DNA of 22,137 bases from UBA940 sp031548515 (GTDB lineage Bacteria > Bacteroidota > Bacteroidia > Bacteroidales > Rikenellaceae). The notes beneath the pieces are model-generated. The model worked only from the letters and a program-made list of their open reading frames with translations. It made no database searches and had not been told where the DNA came from. The translations under genes and the position numbers were made by a program. Below, piece after piece: positions 6,820 through 14,128 of this stretch; the stretch's first letter is position 1, and each line of letters begins with the position of its first letter. The stretch is taken from assembly GCA_031548515.1 (NCBI GenBank), contig JAVBRB010000002.1, positions 1-22,137 of the forward strand, in the 5' to 3' direction.

Positions 6820-7533
6820 TTATTCTACATGCTTTATGACCGAGCCGCCGGACGCATTCTTATTGGTTTGTTCGGGACTTCCTTTGTAGTAGAACAGGCT
6901 GCCGCCCGAAGCCTCTACGTCTAGCGATGTGCCCACGGTCAGTTTGGCCAAAGATCCGCCCGAAAGTTCGGCATCCACAGTCTCGACAGAGAATCCGTAA
7001 CCATCCCAATTGAAACTGCTTCCACCGGAACAATCCAGCTCAAGCCCGGTTGCGCTTCCGTTACTCCTCATAACAGATCCCCCATGCATTTCCACATCGA
7101 GTTTTCCCACCGCTATGTCGCCCCACCACTGTGACCCGCCATGGAGTTCCACATCCAGGTTGTTGTTCTCGATGCCTTCGGGAAATGTGAGGTATGATCC
7201 GCCATGACCCGTAACGCCGGACAGACTTACGGCTTGTATCTCTGCTCTCAGAGTGGCGTATCCCTTTATAGTAGTATTGTTACTGACTTTGACTATCAGT
7301 GTTTCCCCGCGTTTATACGTTTCGATGTAAGGCATGATGTTGTCATCTGCGGTTATCACGAGCCGCGGCACGTCCGCCATTGTTACAGTGGTTTTTATGC
7401 CGCTGTGTATCTCGATGGCCGAGAATGCTCCCGTTTCGCGTGTCATGGAGATAACGTTGCCGCTGGGTTTGATTCGGTCGTTGCACGAAACCAATGCAGC
7501 TGCCGAGATGAACAGGATAAAGAATTTTTTCAT
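6820..7533 (-). CDS. DUF2807 (GIN domain) beta-helical lipoprotein
   Basis: This 237-residue protein has a lipoprotein signal peptide: basic start MKKFF, hydrophobic core, and lipobox LVSC with the lipidated Cys at residue 17. The body fits DUF2807, a Bacteroidota family of right-handed beta-helix 'head' domains whose molecular role is not established. A GGS triplet occurs seven times, at residues 111, 132, 151, 170, 192, 210 and 229, with spacing of 18-22 residues. This suggests one GGS turn per helix coil. It lies 51 nt downstream of the M20 peptidase gene on the same strand and also has its own -7 box. The residues after the Cys (NDRIK) are not a clear surface-export signal. Confidence 0.85.
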   Translation of the reverse strand: MKKFFILFISAAALVSCNDRIKPSGNVISMTRETGAFSAIEIHSGIKTTVTMADVPRLVITADDNIMPYIETYKRGETLIVKVSNNTTIKGYATLRAEIQAVSLSGVTGHGGSYLTFPEGIENNNLDVELHGGSQWWGDIAVGKLDVEMHGGSVMRSNGSATGLELDCSGGSSFNWDGYGFSVETVDAELSGGSLAKLTVGTSLDVEASGGSLFYYKGSPEQTNKNASGGSVIKHVE

Positions 7534-7557
7534 ATAAGCGTTATTTAGAAATCAACG

Positions 7558-7589
7558 CAAAGATACAGCCGAAAATTGTATTTGTCACA
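7558..7589 (-). promoter_or_regulatory. Promoter of the DUF2807 gene
   Basis: On the minus strand, TATCTTTG (complement of 7558-7565) matches the -7 consensus. TGTG (complement of 7586-7589) lies 20 nt upstream and is one base off TTTG. The -33 box overlaps the stop codon of the upstream M20 gene. The leader would be about 20 nt. Confidence 0.5.
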
Positions 7590-9072
7590 GCCTGCTGAAG
7601 ATATTTGTGAAATAAGCTATCATGCGGGCATAGTTGTCCAGCGAAATATGCTCGTTCTCGTTGTGGATCGTCTCCTGTTCTGTCTGTGTCAGCAAGGCCG
7701 GCATCAAACGGTAGATATTGTCGCTCACGCTCTGGTATTTATATGCGTCCGTCCCCACCACAGCTAGGTATCCGGCCGGAACGGCTTCCGGACATACTTC
7801 GGCGAGCGCACCGCGCATCAGGTCGAACCAATGGGTGTCTTCGGGCGAAACTGCCGAAGGTTCGCGGGTGGAAACGACTTCGATATCCGTATCGTAGTCT
7901 TTGCAGATGTTTTCGACATGCTTTACGACATCTTCCACTGTATCGCCGGGCAAGATGCGAAAATTGACCGTCACCTGCGCGGTTGAGGCGAGTACGTTCT
8001 CTGCGTCACTGCCGTGTGCCATCGTTACCGCGGTAGTGGTGCGGACAAGCGCATTCGTGGCAGAATTTTTCGACATGGTTTTCAGCAGTACGCCCTCCAG
8101 CAGCCACCGGTTGGCTATGGCCATGCGTGAGGTGTAATTCATCGTGCCGCCTACCTTATCGAGGAATGATGCCACTGGAGGCGTGATCCGGGCAGGCATT
8201 TGACGTGAGTTCAGACGTTCTATGATTTCGGCCGCCTGCACCAGCGCTCCCTTCGCAGGGGGCATCGAGGAGTGGCCCCCCTCTCCGCGGACCGTTATGC
8301 GAAGCGTCATGTATCCTTTTTCGGCCGTTCCGATCAGCGCCACAGTCGCGTTTATGCCGCCCAGTCCCGGAGCCGCGATGATCCCGCCCTCGTCGTATAC
8401 GGCCTCGAAACGCAAACCCTGTTCAGAGAAATACTGTGCGATGCGGTATGCGCCGTTCATCCCGCTGACCTCCTCGTCGAACCCGAATGCGAACCAGATG
8501 TCGCGCTGTGGACGAAAACCTACGCCGATCAGGCCGTCTGCGGCCTCTAACAACGAGCAAAGCGTCCCTTTGTCGTCGAGCGTGCCGCGTCCATAAATGT
8601 TGTCTTCCGAAACGTCTCCTGAAAAAGGCGGACGCTCCCATCCTGTTACCGGGACCGTTGCGTTGCCGTCATATCCTGCGACCGGAACGACATCATAATG
8701 GGCGAGGAAGAGCACCGGTGCAAGTTGCGGGTCGCTTCCCGGCCAGCGGAAAACCAATCCGTAACGATTTACAGTCATGGTGTCCATCACGGCATGTACA
8801 GCCGGATAGACCTGCGGCAAATATGTTTTGAAACTGTCGAACGGATTGCCTGCGGTCATGGCGGCATTTTCGCTGATCGTGGGTATGCGCAGTGCGCCTG
8901 CGAGCCTGTCGACCGATTCCTGTGACAATTCGTCGGCAAACGGTTCCGTGCCGGATGCTGCGGCGGGTATTTCTCCGAACGGGTATATTGCGGTGCGTAT
9001 GACGACCACAGAGACCAAAGCGATAGCTGTCGTCGCGATAATCCACGATGTTATTTTCAGAAGATCTTTCAT
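7585..9072 (-). CDS. M20 family metallopeptidase, PM20D1 / carboxypeptidase S type, membrane-anchored
   Basis: This 495-residue di-zinc hydrolase has one N-terminal membrane helix (about residues 7-27), so the catalytic domain should face the periplasm. Conserved motifs are all present: His125-Tyr-Asp127 in LAHYDVVPV, Asp166 in GRGTLDDKG, the Glu200-Glu201 pair in FGFDEE, Asp227 in YDEGG, His267 in GGHSSMPP and His475 near the C-terminus. The wording of the motifs (GWERPPFSG, IYGRGTLDDK, AEKGY) is that of the carboxypeptidase S / PM20D1 branch, whose members cleave or form N-acyl amino acids or release C-terminal residues. The substrate cannot be read from sequence. The frame is open upstream into the tRNA terminator, but the ATG at 9072 (MKDLLKITSW) puts the membrane helix in the right place. 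Confidence 0.9.
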   Translation of the reverse strand: MKDLLKITSWIIATTAIALVSVVVIRTAIYPFGEIPAAASGTEPFADELSQESVDRLAGALRIPTISENAAMTAGNPFDSFKTYLPQVYPAVHAVMDTMTVNRYGLVFRWPGSDPQLAPVLFLAHYDVVPVAGYDGNATVPVTGWERPPFSGDVSEDNIYGRGTLDDKGTLCSLLEAADGLIGVGFRPQRDIWFAFGFDEEVSGMNGAYRIAQYFSEQGLRFEAVYDEGGIIAAPGLGGINATVALIGTAEKGYMTLRITVRGEGGHSSMPPAKGALVQAAEIIERLNSRQMPARITPPVASFLDKVGGTMNYTSRMAIANRWLLEGVLLKTMSKNSATNALVRTTTAVTMAHGSDAENVLASTAQVTVNFRILPGDTVEDVVKHVENICKDYDTDIEVVSTREPSAVSPEDTHWFDLMRGALAEVCPEAVPAGYLAVVGTDAYKYQSVSDNIYRLMPALLTQTEQETIHNENEHISLDNYARMIAYFTNIFSRL

Positions 9073-9120
9073 ATCTGGTTTTGATTTGTTACCGGTTCGT
9101 ATAATGAAGTTGAAAATGAT

Positions 9121-9149
9121 AAAAAAGACCGTCTGACAAACAGACGGCC
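9121..9149 (-). terminator. Terminator of tRNA-Thr
   Basis: On the minus strand, GGCCGTCTG, a 5-nt loop and CAGACGGTC form a 9-bp stem with one G-U pair, followed by TTTTTT (complement of 9121-9126). It lies 28 nt past the 3' end of the tRNA and separates it from the M20 gene. Confidence 0.85.
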
Positions 9150-9177
9150 TTTCCTGCGATGCTTCCATCGGGACCGG

Positions 9178-9250
9178 AGCCGCAAGCCAGACTTGAACTG
9201 GCGACCTCTTCATTACGAGTGAAACGCTCTACCAACTGAGCTATTGCGGC
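9178..9250 (-). tRNA. tRNA-Thr, anticodon CGT
   Basis: The minus strand folds as a complete 73-nt cloverleaf. The acceptor stem is GCCGCAA/TTGCGGC (perfect). The D arm is GCTC/GAGC. The anticodon arm is TTTCA-CTCGTAA-TGAAG with anticodon CGT, which reads ACG (Thr). The T arm is GCCAG-TTCAAGT-CTGGC. The discriminator is T. The 3' CCA is not fully encoded, since CC is followed by G. A -7 box sits just upstream and a terminator just downstream, so it is a single-gene unit. Confidence 0.95.
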
Positions 9251-9262
9251 GCTTTCAGCCTG

Positions 9263-9270
9263 CAAATATA
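9263..9270 (-). promoter_or_regulatory. -7 box of the tRNA-Thr promoter
   Basis: TATATTTG on the minus strand matches TAnnTTTG and lies 12 nt upstream of the tRNA 5' end, leaving a leader of only a few nucleotides. No good -33 box is seen at the expected distance. Confidence 0.5.
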
Positions 9271-9278
9271 ATATACTT

Positions 9279-9311
9279 CTTGAAAAAATCGGCGGATTCT
9301 TACTACATTTG
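9279..9311 (+). promoter_or_regulatory. Promoter of the helical-repeat / radical SAM pair
   Basis: TACATTTG at 9304-9311 is a perfect -7 match. CTTG at 9279-9282, 21 nt upstream, is a weak -33. It is divergent from the tRNA promoter, so the two share a spacer of about 60 bp. The leader to the ATG at 9409 would be about 90 nt. Confidence 0.5.
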
Positions 9312-9408
9312 CGAAATTTCCAGACTTGGCATGAACTCATTTCACGTTTGTAACACAACCGTGGAGGCAATGCCGAGGTCATTTTCAAATTTTAGCAAAG
9401 TAAAAGCG

Positions 9409-10113
9409 ATGTCGCAGGCGCAGCTTAAACCCACCGCGGACCAGACTTTCCGGATCGTAGCCACCGATGATCCGCACGGTCTTTACGATTTTCAGGCAAT
9501 CATAGCCGGGTCGCGGCGTATGGAGTGTGAAAACAATGTAGAAGGAGCGTGTAACCTGCGCTACCAGGCTTTCCAGCGTATCTACGACCTGTTGCCCGAA
9601 GGCGAGGAGACCATTCTCGACTGGCACGATGAAAACACCCGGGCCGCAGTCATGCTCATCAGCTACTCTGCAATAGACCATTTCCTTATAGGAGACTGGG
9701 AGATGAGCGCCGGAATGCACGAACTTATTCTTGAGATCGACCCCGAAGACCATCTCGAAGCCACTACGCGCCTTGCATATACCTATATCGCCCTCGGCGA
9801 GTTCGATTCGCTGGACGAAGTGATCAACGACGTCAGTGACAAATACGCCGACAAACAGGTCCTTCTGCTGTGGAGCGAACAGCGCAGCTCGGGCCGTTTC
9901 CTCGAGGGCAACCTCCGCAGGTTCAAAACCCATTTTGCACCATACTACCGCGAATTCACGGCCGACCGGCATCCGGTAGACGAACGCTATCTGGCGGATA
10001 TCGACAGCGAACGCCCTTCCCAGGAGGCGCTTGCCCGAGAACTTTGGCTCCAGACCGAGCACCTGTGGATGCTCTTTCCCGATTTTATAGCGGAACTCAA
10101 GAAAACAATATAA
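9409..10113 (+). CDS. Hypothetical helical-repeat (TPR-like) protein
   Basis: This 234-residue soluble protein has no signal peptide or membrane helix. The middle, from about residue 75 to 145, shows paired amphipathic helices with TPR-like features: a segment reading IGDWEMSAGMHELILEIDP followed by EATTRLAYTYIALGEFDSLDEVI. The C-terminus is rich in Trp and Leu (ELWLQTEHLWMLFP). I do not know a named family, and a scaffold or binding role is only suggested by the fold. The frame is open back to 9244, but that would overlap the tRNA. In-frame ATGs at 9331 and 9370 are possible; I chose 9409 because the residues before it look non-conserved in character. The stop is 3 nt before the radical SAM gene, so the two are co-transcribed. 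Confidence 0.7.
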   Translation: MSQAQLKPTADQTFRIVATDDPHGLYDFQAIIAGSRRMECENNVEGACNLRYQAFQRIYDLLPEGEETILDWHDENTRAAVMLISYSAIDHFLIGDWEMSAGMHELILEIDPEDHLEATTRLAYTYIALGEFDSLDEVINDVSDKYADKQVLLLWSEQRSSGRFLEGNLRRFKTHFAPYYREFTADRHPVDERYLADIDSERPSQEALARELWLQTEHLWMLFPDFIAELKKTI

Positions 10114-10116
10114 CTT

Positions 10117-11058
10117 ATGTATCCGTGGGGCGACGAACGCAGGTTCAACAGCTATTCACGGTATTTCCGGGAGCTGTTTGGGGAACGTGTGCAGAAGGTC
10201 GCGATAAATGCGGGGTTCACGTGTCCTAACAGGGACGGGAGGGTAGGTTCAGGCGGGTGCGCTTTTTGTAATAACGAGGCGTTTACGCCGTCGTACTGCC
10301 AGCCTTCCAAGAGCGTTACACAACAGATTGACGAGGGGGTTGAGTTCCACGAGAACCGTTACCGCAAGGCCGGGCGATATCTTGCTTATTTTCAATCTTT
10401 TTCAAATACATATGCGCCTCTAGACGACCTGCGGCGGATTTACGGCGAGGCTCTGTCGCATCCGTTGGTGGACGGAATTATCGTCGGGACGCGTCCGGAC
10501 TGTGTCGATGAACGGAAGTTGGATTATTTCGCTGAACTCGTACGGCACAAGTATGTTGCGTTGGAATACGGTATCGAGTCGACTTACGACGGGACCCTGC
10601 GGGCGATAAACCGCGGGCACGATTTCAGGTGCGCACAGCGGGCGGTCGAGATGACGGCCGAAAGGGGGATACACTCGGGAGCGCACTTCATCCTGGGTTT
10701 TCCGGGCGAGACAGAAGAGATGCTTCTGGCGCAGACGGCGGCGATAAACGCGCTGCCGCTGACCACGGTGAAGTTCCACCAGCTTCAGATTTTCAAAGGG
10801 ACGCCGATGGCGGAAGATTATGTCCTGGATCCCGGGCGTTATCCGTTTTGGGAGATGGGCGGGTATATCGATTTTTTCATAGGGATACTGCGCCGGTTGA
10901 GGCCGTCGCTGGTGGTCGAGAGGTTCGCAAGCGAGGCGCCTCCACGTTATCACCTTGGCCGGAACTGGGGCCTGGTGCGGAATGAACAACTGCTCGCGAT
11001 GTTCGAAAAACGCCTCGCCGAACTCGACGTTTTCCAAGGACAATTATATTTTGGATGA
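10117..11058 (+). CDS. TIGR01212 family radical SAM protein (YhcC/YtqA-like)
   Basis: This 313-residue protein has the family's distinctive spaced cluster motif, Cys36-PNRDG-...-GGC(48)-AFC(51), which binds a [4Fe-4S] cluster through three cysteines. Other family features are the aromatic start MYPWGDERRFNSYSRYF, YQSFSNTYAP-type wording after the core strand (here FQSFSNTYAP), GTRPDCVD and GFPGETEEM. Members are related to Elp3 and reductively cleave S-adenosylmethionine. The substrate of this family is not firmly known, with tRNA or a small molecule both possible. It starts 3 nt after the helical-repeat gene, and the pairing suggests a partner or substrate-delivery role for that protein, which is inference. 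Confidence 0.9.
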   Translation: MYPWGDERRFNSYSRYFRELFGERVQKVAINAGFTCPNRDGRVGSGGCAFCNNEAFTPSYCQPSKSVTQQIDEGVEFHENRYRKAGRYLAYFQSFSNTYAPLDDLRRIYGEALSHPLVDGIIVGTRPDCVDERKLDYFAELVRHKYVALEYGIESTYDGTLRAINRGHDFRCAQRAVEMTAERGIHSGAHFILGFPGETEEMLLAQTAAINALPLTTVKFHQLQIFKGTPMAEDYVLDPGRYPFWEMGGYIDFFIGILRRLRPSLVVERFASEAPPRYHLGRNWGLVRNEQLLAMFEKRLAELDVFQGQLYFG

Positions 11059-11098
11059 CATCATTGTGACTGTGACGAAGAAGAATTTCTCTTTAACT

Positions 11099-11390
11099 AC
11101 TTTTTTACCAGAAAAAAGGAGTAAAAACTGGGCCACGTTCCAAAAATCTACTCCGCCTCTTCTAAAGTGGTACGCCTTGAGTTGCACACATGGCGACTTC
11201 CACTTTTGTCTTCGTCTGCGCCCACGATTTTTGAAAAGTGGGGAGTATGTACAATCAGACGATTGTGTAAAAATCAAGGATTTCCTTTTTTACACGGCTG
11301 CAAGCCGTGCGGCAATCCCATTTTAGCTGTTTTGAAGTAGCTTTTTGGTACGCGGGTCAGTTTTTGGTTACTTTTTGCTGACCAAAAAGT
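11099..11390. mobile_element. MITE-like element with ~54-bp imperfect terminal inverted repeats
   Basis: The left arm (11099-11152) and the reverse complement of the right arm (11336-11390) align over their length. Shared runs include ACTTTTT, AAAAACTG, and a 22-nt stretch ending CTACT with 17 identities. The interior is non-coding and holds a perfect 7-bp hairpin, CACGGCT/AGCCGTG, at 11293-11309. No transposase is encoded. The structure fits a miniature inverted-repeat element or a long-hairpin intergenic repeat. A degenerate half copy lies at 2411-2562. Clear target duplications were not found. It fills most of the spacer between the radical SAM and DUF5606 genes. Confidence 0.6.
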
Positions 11391-11393
11391 AAC
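11367..11393. repeat. Perfect 11-bp palindrome at the right end of the element
   Basis: GTTACTTTTTG (11367-11377) and CAAAAAGTAAC (11383-11393) are exact reverse complements around CTGAC. GGTCAG at 11355-11360 can instead pair with CTGACC at 11378-11383, so two hairpins compete. The element end is therefore palindromic in itself, as well as being one arm of the larger inverted repeat. Confidence 0.7.
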
Positions 11394-11421
11394 ATAGAAA
11401 AATTCATACTTTTATTTTTAC

Positions 11422-11429
11422 TATCTTTC
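11422..11429 (+). promoter_or_regulatory. Possible -7 box for the DUF5606-DUF4185 pair
   Basis: TATCTTTC differs from TAnnTTTG only in the last base and lies 25 nt upstream of the ATG at 11455. No clear -33 TTTG is found at the right distance. Confidence 0.3.
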
Positions 11430-11454
11430 GCACCGGAACTTTAAAATCTGAATT

Positions 11455-11886
11455 ATGGAATTGAAAGAGATACTGGCTGTGGCGGGTTATCCCGGACTTT
11501 ACAAATACCTTGCACAGAGCACGCGCGGCGTGATCGTTGAGTCGCTGTCCGACGGAAAGCGTATGAATGTGCCGACAAATGCGCGCGTGAGTTCGATGAC
11601 AGATATCTCGGTTTTTACCGAGGGCGAAGACCGTCCGCTGGCCGCTGTTTTCACGGCTTTTTACGAAAAAACCGGCGGCAAACCGGCCGTAGGACACAAG
11701 GAAGACGCAAAAAAAATCGAAGCGGCGTTCGCGGAAGTTGTTCCCGACTATGATCCCGACAAGGTGCATCAATCGGATATGAAGAAGATCGTGCAGTGGT
11801 ACAATGTGTTGGTCAATGCAGGAATGACCGAGTTCAAACTCCCAGATGAGCCTGCAGAAGATGGAGAGGCTCCCGAACAGAAATAA
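11455..11886 (+). CDS. DUF5606 domain protein
   Basis: This 143-residue cytoplasmic protein matches the Bacteroidota DUF5606 family: start MELKEILAVAGYPGLYKYL, then GVIVESLSDGKR, a VSSMTDISVFT segment and a C-terminal helix KIVQWYNVLVNAG. The first half has the spacing of a small beta-barrel or SH3-like fold, which is an impression from the strand pattern. The function of the family is unknown. The tail is acidic and probably disordered. The gene is 11 nt upstream of the DUF4185 lipoprotein gene, so the two are probably co-transcribed although they act in different compartments. Confidence 0.85.
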   Translation: MELKEILAVAGYPGLYKYLAQSTRGVIVESLSDGKRMNVPTNARVSSMTDISVFTEGEDRPLAAVFTAFYEKTGGKPAVGHKEDAKKIEAAFAEVVPDYDPDKVHQSDMKKIVQWYNVLVNAGMTEFKLPDEPAEDGEAPEQK

Positions 11887-11897
11887 TCTTATACGAT

Positions 11898-13040
11898 ATG
11901 GATAAAGGTTTTTTGAAAGGAGCGGCAGGCTCCTTTCTTTTTTTTGTTTCACTCTCTGCGGCAGCCTGCGGCTCGCGTGGGGATACTGCTCCGCAACCGT
12001 TAGTTTTATCGAATCTGGAGATGGTTGCGCGGGTTACCGGCACGCCGCTGCCGGGAGAGGATTTTCCAGCGCCTAACAACACGGTGCAGTATGATGTCTG
12101 CGGGACAGACCTGGGGATCATGTGGCATATGGATGGCGATCGCGTGGGCCTTTTTTTCGGAGATACCAATGGCGGAGGATTCGCTCCGCAACCTGGCGGC
12201 GGAGGCAACGGTGGAAATTGGCGCTCCAATACGCTGGCTTTCTCGGAAGACACCTGCCTTAATGACGGCCTGACGATCAGCGGATGGGCGTTGGACGGCG
12301 AAGGCGAGGCCCGCGAAGTATGCGCGGGAGCGAAAACCGGCGACCTCGAGCATTACAACACCTCCATTCCCACGGGAGCTGTCCGTGCGGCAGGTGCGGA
12401 TTACATACACTACATGAACATTTACAAATGGGATATGCCCGATGGACGCTGGCTTACCAACTTTTCTTCGCTTTATTCTTCGCATGACGGGGGAGAAAGC
12501 TGGCAGCGAGAGGAGAGCGTGACGTTCAATACTGACAGCCATTTTTCACAGGTAGCCTATGCGAAGCGCGACGGTTGGGTCTACATGCTTGGCACACGGT
12601 CGGGAAGGGGCGACGACGCTTACCTTGCGCGCTTCCGCGAAGCGGATATCCTCGACATGGGGAAATACCGGTATTGGGATGGGTTGGAATGGACCGCCGG
12701 AGACGAAAATGCAGCCGCTCCGGTATTCTGCAAGCCCGTGGGGGAAACTTCGCTCATGTATCTCGAAGAACAGCAGCGGTGGATCGTCACCTACCTGCTC
12801 GACCACAATTTCGATCCTGCGGACAAATACAACGCCCACTCGCTGGTCTACCGCGAATCGGCCGACCTCATAAACTGGTCGGAGCCTCATGCCATTACCG
12901 ATAGCAATGAGTATCCCGGCCTTTACTGCGCCTACATGCATCCCCTGAAGAGTGGCGGCGACAAGTTATGGTTCCTGATGTCTCTGTGGAAACCCTATAA
13001 TGTGTTCCTGATGTCGGCCGATATCAGTTTAGGGAAATAG
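11898..13040 (+). CDS. DUF4185 lipoprotein, possible glycoside hydrolase
   Basis: This 380-residue protein has a lipoprotein signal: hydrophobic stretch, then SAAAC with the Cys at residue 24. The residues after it (GSRGD) are not the usual Bacteroidota surface-export signal, so a periplasmic location is as likely as a surface one. The mature part fits DUF4185, a five-bladed beta-propeller-like family related to glycoside hydrolases. WHMDGDRVGLFFGDTNGGG and a Gly-rich stretch followed by NWRSNTLAFSED are characteristic of the first blade. DUF4185 members from actinobacteria and gut bacteria have been shown to be endo-D-arabinanases (GH183). Whether this one has that activity is unknown, and no other carbohydrate genes are nearby. 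It converges on tsaD with a 4-nt gap. Confidence 0.8.
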   Translation: MDKGFLKGAAGSFLFFVSLSAAACGSRGDTAPQPLVLSNLEMVARVTGTPLPGEDFPAPNNTVQYDVCGTDLGIMWHMDGDRVGLFFGDTNGGGFAPQPGGGGNGGNWRSNTLAFSEDTCLNDGLTISGWALDGEGEAREVCAGAKTGDLEHYNTSIPTGAVRAAGADYIHYMNIYKWDMPDGRWLTNFSSLYSSHDGGESWQREESVTFNTDSHFSQVAYAKRDGWVYMLGTRSGRGDDAYLARFREADILDMGKYRYWDGLEWTAGDENAAAPVFCKPVGETSLMYLEEQQRWIVTYLLDHNFDPADKYNAHSLVYRESADLINWSEPHAITDSNEYPGLYCAYMHPLKSGGDKLWFLMSLWKPYNVFLMSADISLGK

Positions 13041-13044
13041 CCCG

Positions 13045-14073
13045 TTATAACTCTTTCAGGCGGGCGGCAGGGGTGGCGCCCAGGTCCGAAAAACGCCCGG
13101 CAAGGTATTCGTAACACCCTGTAATGGCGATCATCGCGGCGTTGTCGGTGGTGAATTTCAGTTCGGGCAGGAAGACCCTCCAGCCGCGTTTGCGCCCCTC
13201 GGCTTCGATGGCGCCGCGCAGTCCCGAATTGGCCGAAACACCTCCGGCTGCGGCTATATCCTTGATCTTATATTCTTTGGCCGCTTTCACCAATTTATAC
13301 ATTAGCGTATCGATGATCGCTTTTTGAAGTGAGGCGCACAGGTCGGCTTCATTCTCCTCGATGAAGTCCGGGTTTTTAGCAATCTCGTCGCGCAGGAAGT
13401 AGAGGAACGAGGTTTTCAGGCCGCTGAAGCTGTAATCCAGCTCCCCGACTCGCGGTTTCGCGAACTCGAAACGCCCGGCGTCGCCCTCTTTCGCAAGACG
13501 GTCAATCACCGGGCCGCCCGGATACGGAAGGCCCATCACCTTGGCGCACTTGTCGAAAGCCTCCCCGGCCGCGTCGTCTATCGTCGAACCAACTATCTCC
13601 ATCTCGAGCGGCGCACGGACAACCACAAGTTGGGTGTGGCCTCCCGAAACCAGCAGGCACAGGAAAGGAAACTCCGGGTGCGGGACCTCGCGGCCGGGCA
13701 GATCGATGAAATGCGACAGGATATGCCCCTGCAAGTGGTTCACCTCCACGAGCGGAATATCGTGTGCTAGCGCCAACCCTTTCGCGAATGAAACCCCCAC
13801 CAGGAGCGATCCGAGCAGTCCCGGGCCGCGCGTGAAAGCTATTGCGTCGAGCTGGTCCGGCGTCACTCCTGCGTCTTTCAGCGCCGCGTCGACGACCGGA
13901 ACGATATTCTGCTGATGGGCGCGCGAAGCCAGTTCGGGAATCACGCCGCCGTAGCGGATGTGGACATTCTGGCCGGCTATGATATTTGACAGCATCACGC
14001 TGCCGCGCATCACGGCCGCCGAGGTGTCGTCGCACGACGATTCTATCCCTAAAATTACCGGTTCAGCATTCAT
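13045..14073 (-). CDS. tsaD: tRNA N6-threonylcarbamoyladenosine (t6A37) transferase subunit TsaD
   Basis: This 342-residue ASKHA-fold enzyme transfers threonylcarbamoyl from its AMP adduct to A37 of tRNAs that read ANN codons, working with TsaB and TsaE in bacteria. Seen are GIESSCDDTSAA at 9-20, the metal-binding His113 and His117 in NHLQGHILSH, GPGLLGSLLVG at 83-93, SGGHTQLVV, AAGGVSAN and the metal Asp310 in FTTDNAAM. The frame runs back to 14340, but the extra residues lie within tamB on the other strand. The ATG at 14073 gives MNAEPVILGIESS, the normal start. tamB is divergent, with a 55-nt spacer. Confidence 0.96.
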   Translation of the reverse strand: MNAEPVILGIESSCDDTSAAVMRGSVMLSNIIAGQNVHIRYGGVIPELASRAHQQNIVPVVDAALKDAGVTPDQLDAIAFTRGPGLLGSLLVGVSFAKGLALAHDIPLVEVNHLQGHILSHFIDLPGREVPHPEFPFLCLLVSGGHTQLVVVRAPLEMEIVGSTIDDAAGEAFDKCAKVMGLPYPGGPVIDRLAKEGDAGRFEFAKPRVGELDYSFSGLKTSFLYFLRDEIAKNPDFIEENEADLCASLQKAIIDTLMYKLVKAAKEYKIKDIAAAGGVSANSGLRGAIEAEGRKRGWRVFLPELKFTTDNAAMIAITGCYEYLAGRFSDLGATPAARLKEL

Positions 14074-14100
14074 TGGAAGCGGTTTTTGTCCGAAAAAGTT

Positions 14101-14108
14101 TACTTTTG
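14101..14108 (+). promoter_or_regulatory. -7 box for the tamB operon
   Basis: TACTTTTG matches TAnnTTTG and lies 20 nt upstream of the ATG at 14129. A TTTG occurs at 14085-14088, but only 12 nt away, too close for the usual -33, so the upstream box is uncertain. This is the only -7 match in the short spacer shared with tsaD. Confidence 0.45.
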
Positions 14109-14128
14109 TAAATTGCAAGAAGTCTGCG

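Noticed and set aside
9073..9213. N-terminal extension of the M20 peptidase
   Set aside because: It runs through the tRNA 3' part and its terminator, and places a non-conserved stretch before the membrane helix.
9244..9408. Upstream extension of the helical-repeat protein
   Set aside because: It would overlap the tRNA-Thr gene and contain the promoter.
13958..14128. N-terminal extension of TamB by 57 residues
   Set aside because: It lies over the promoter and the start of the divergent tsaD gene and would bury the membrane helix away from the N-terminus.
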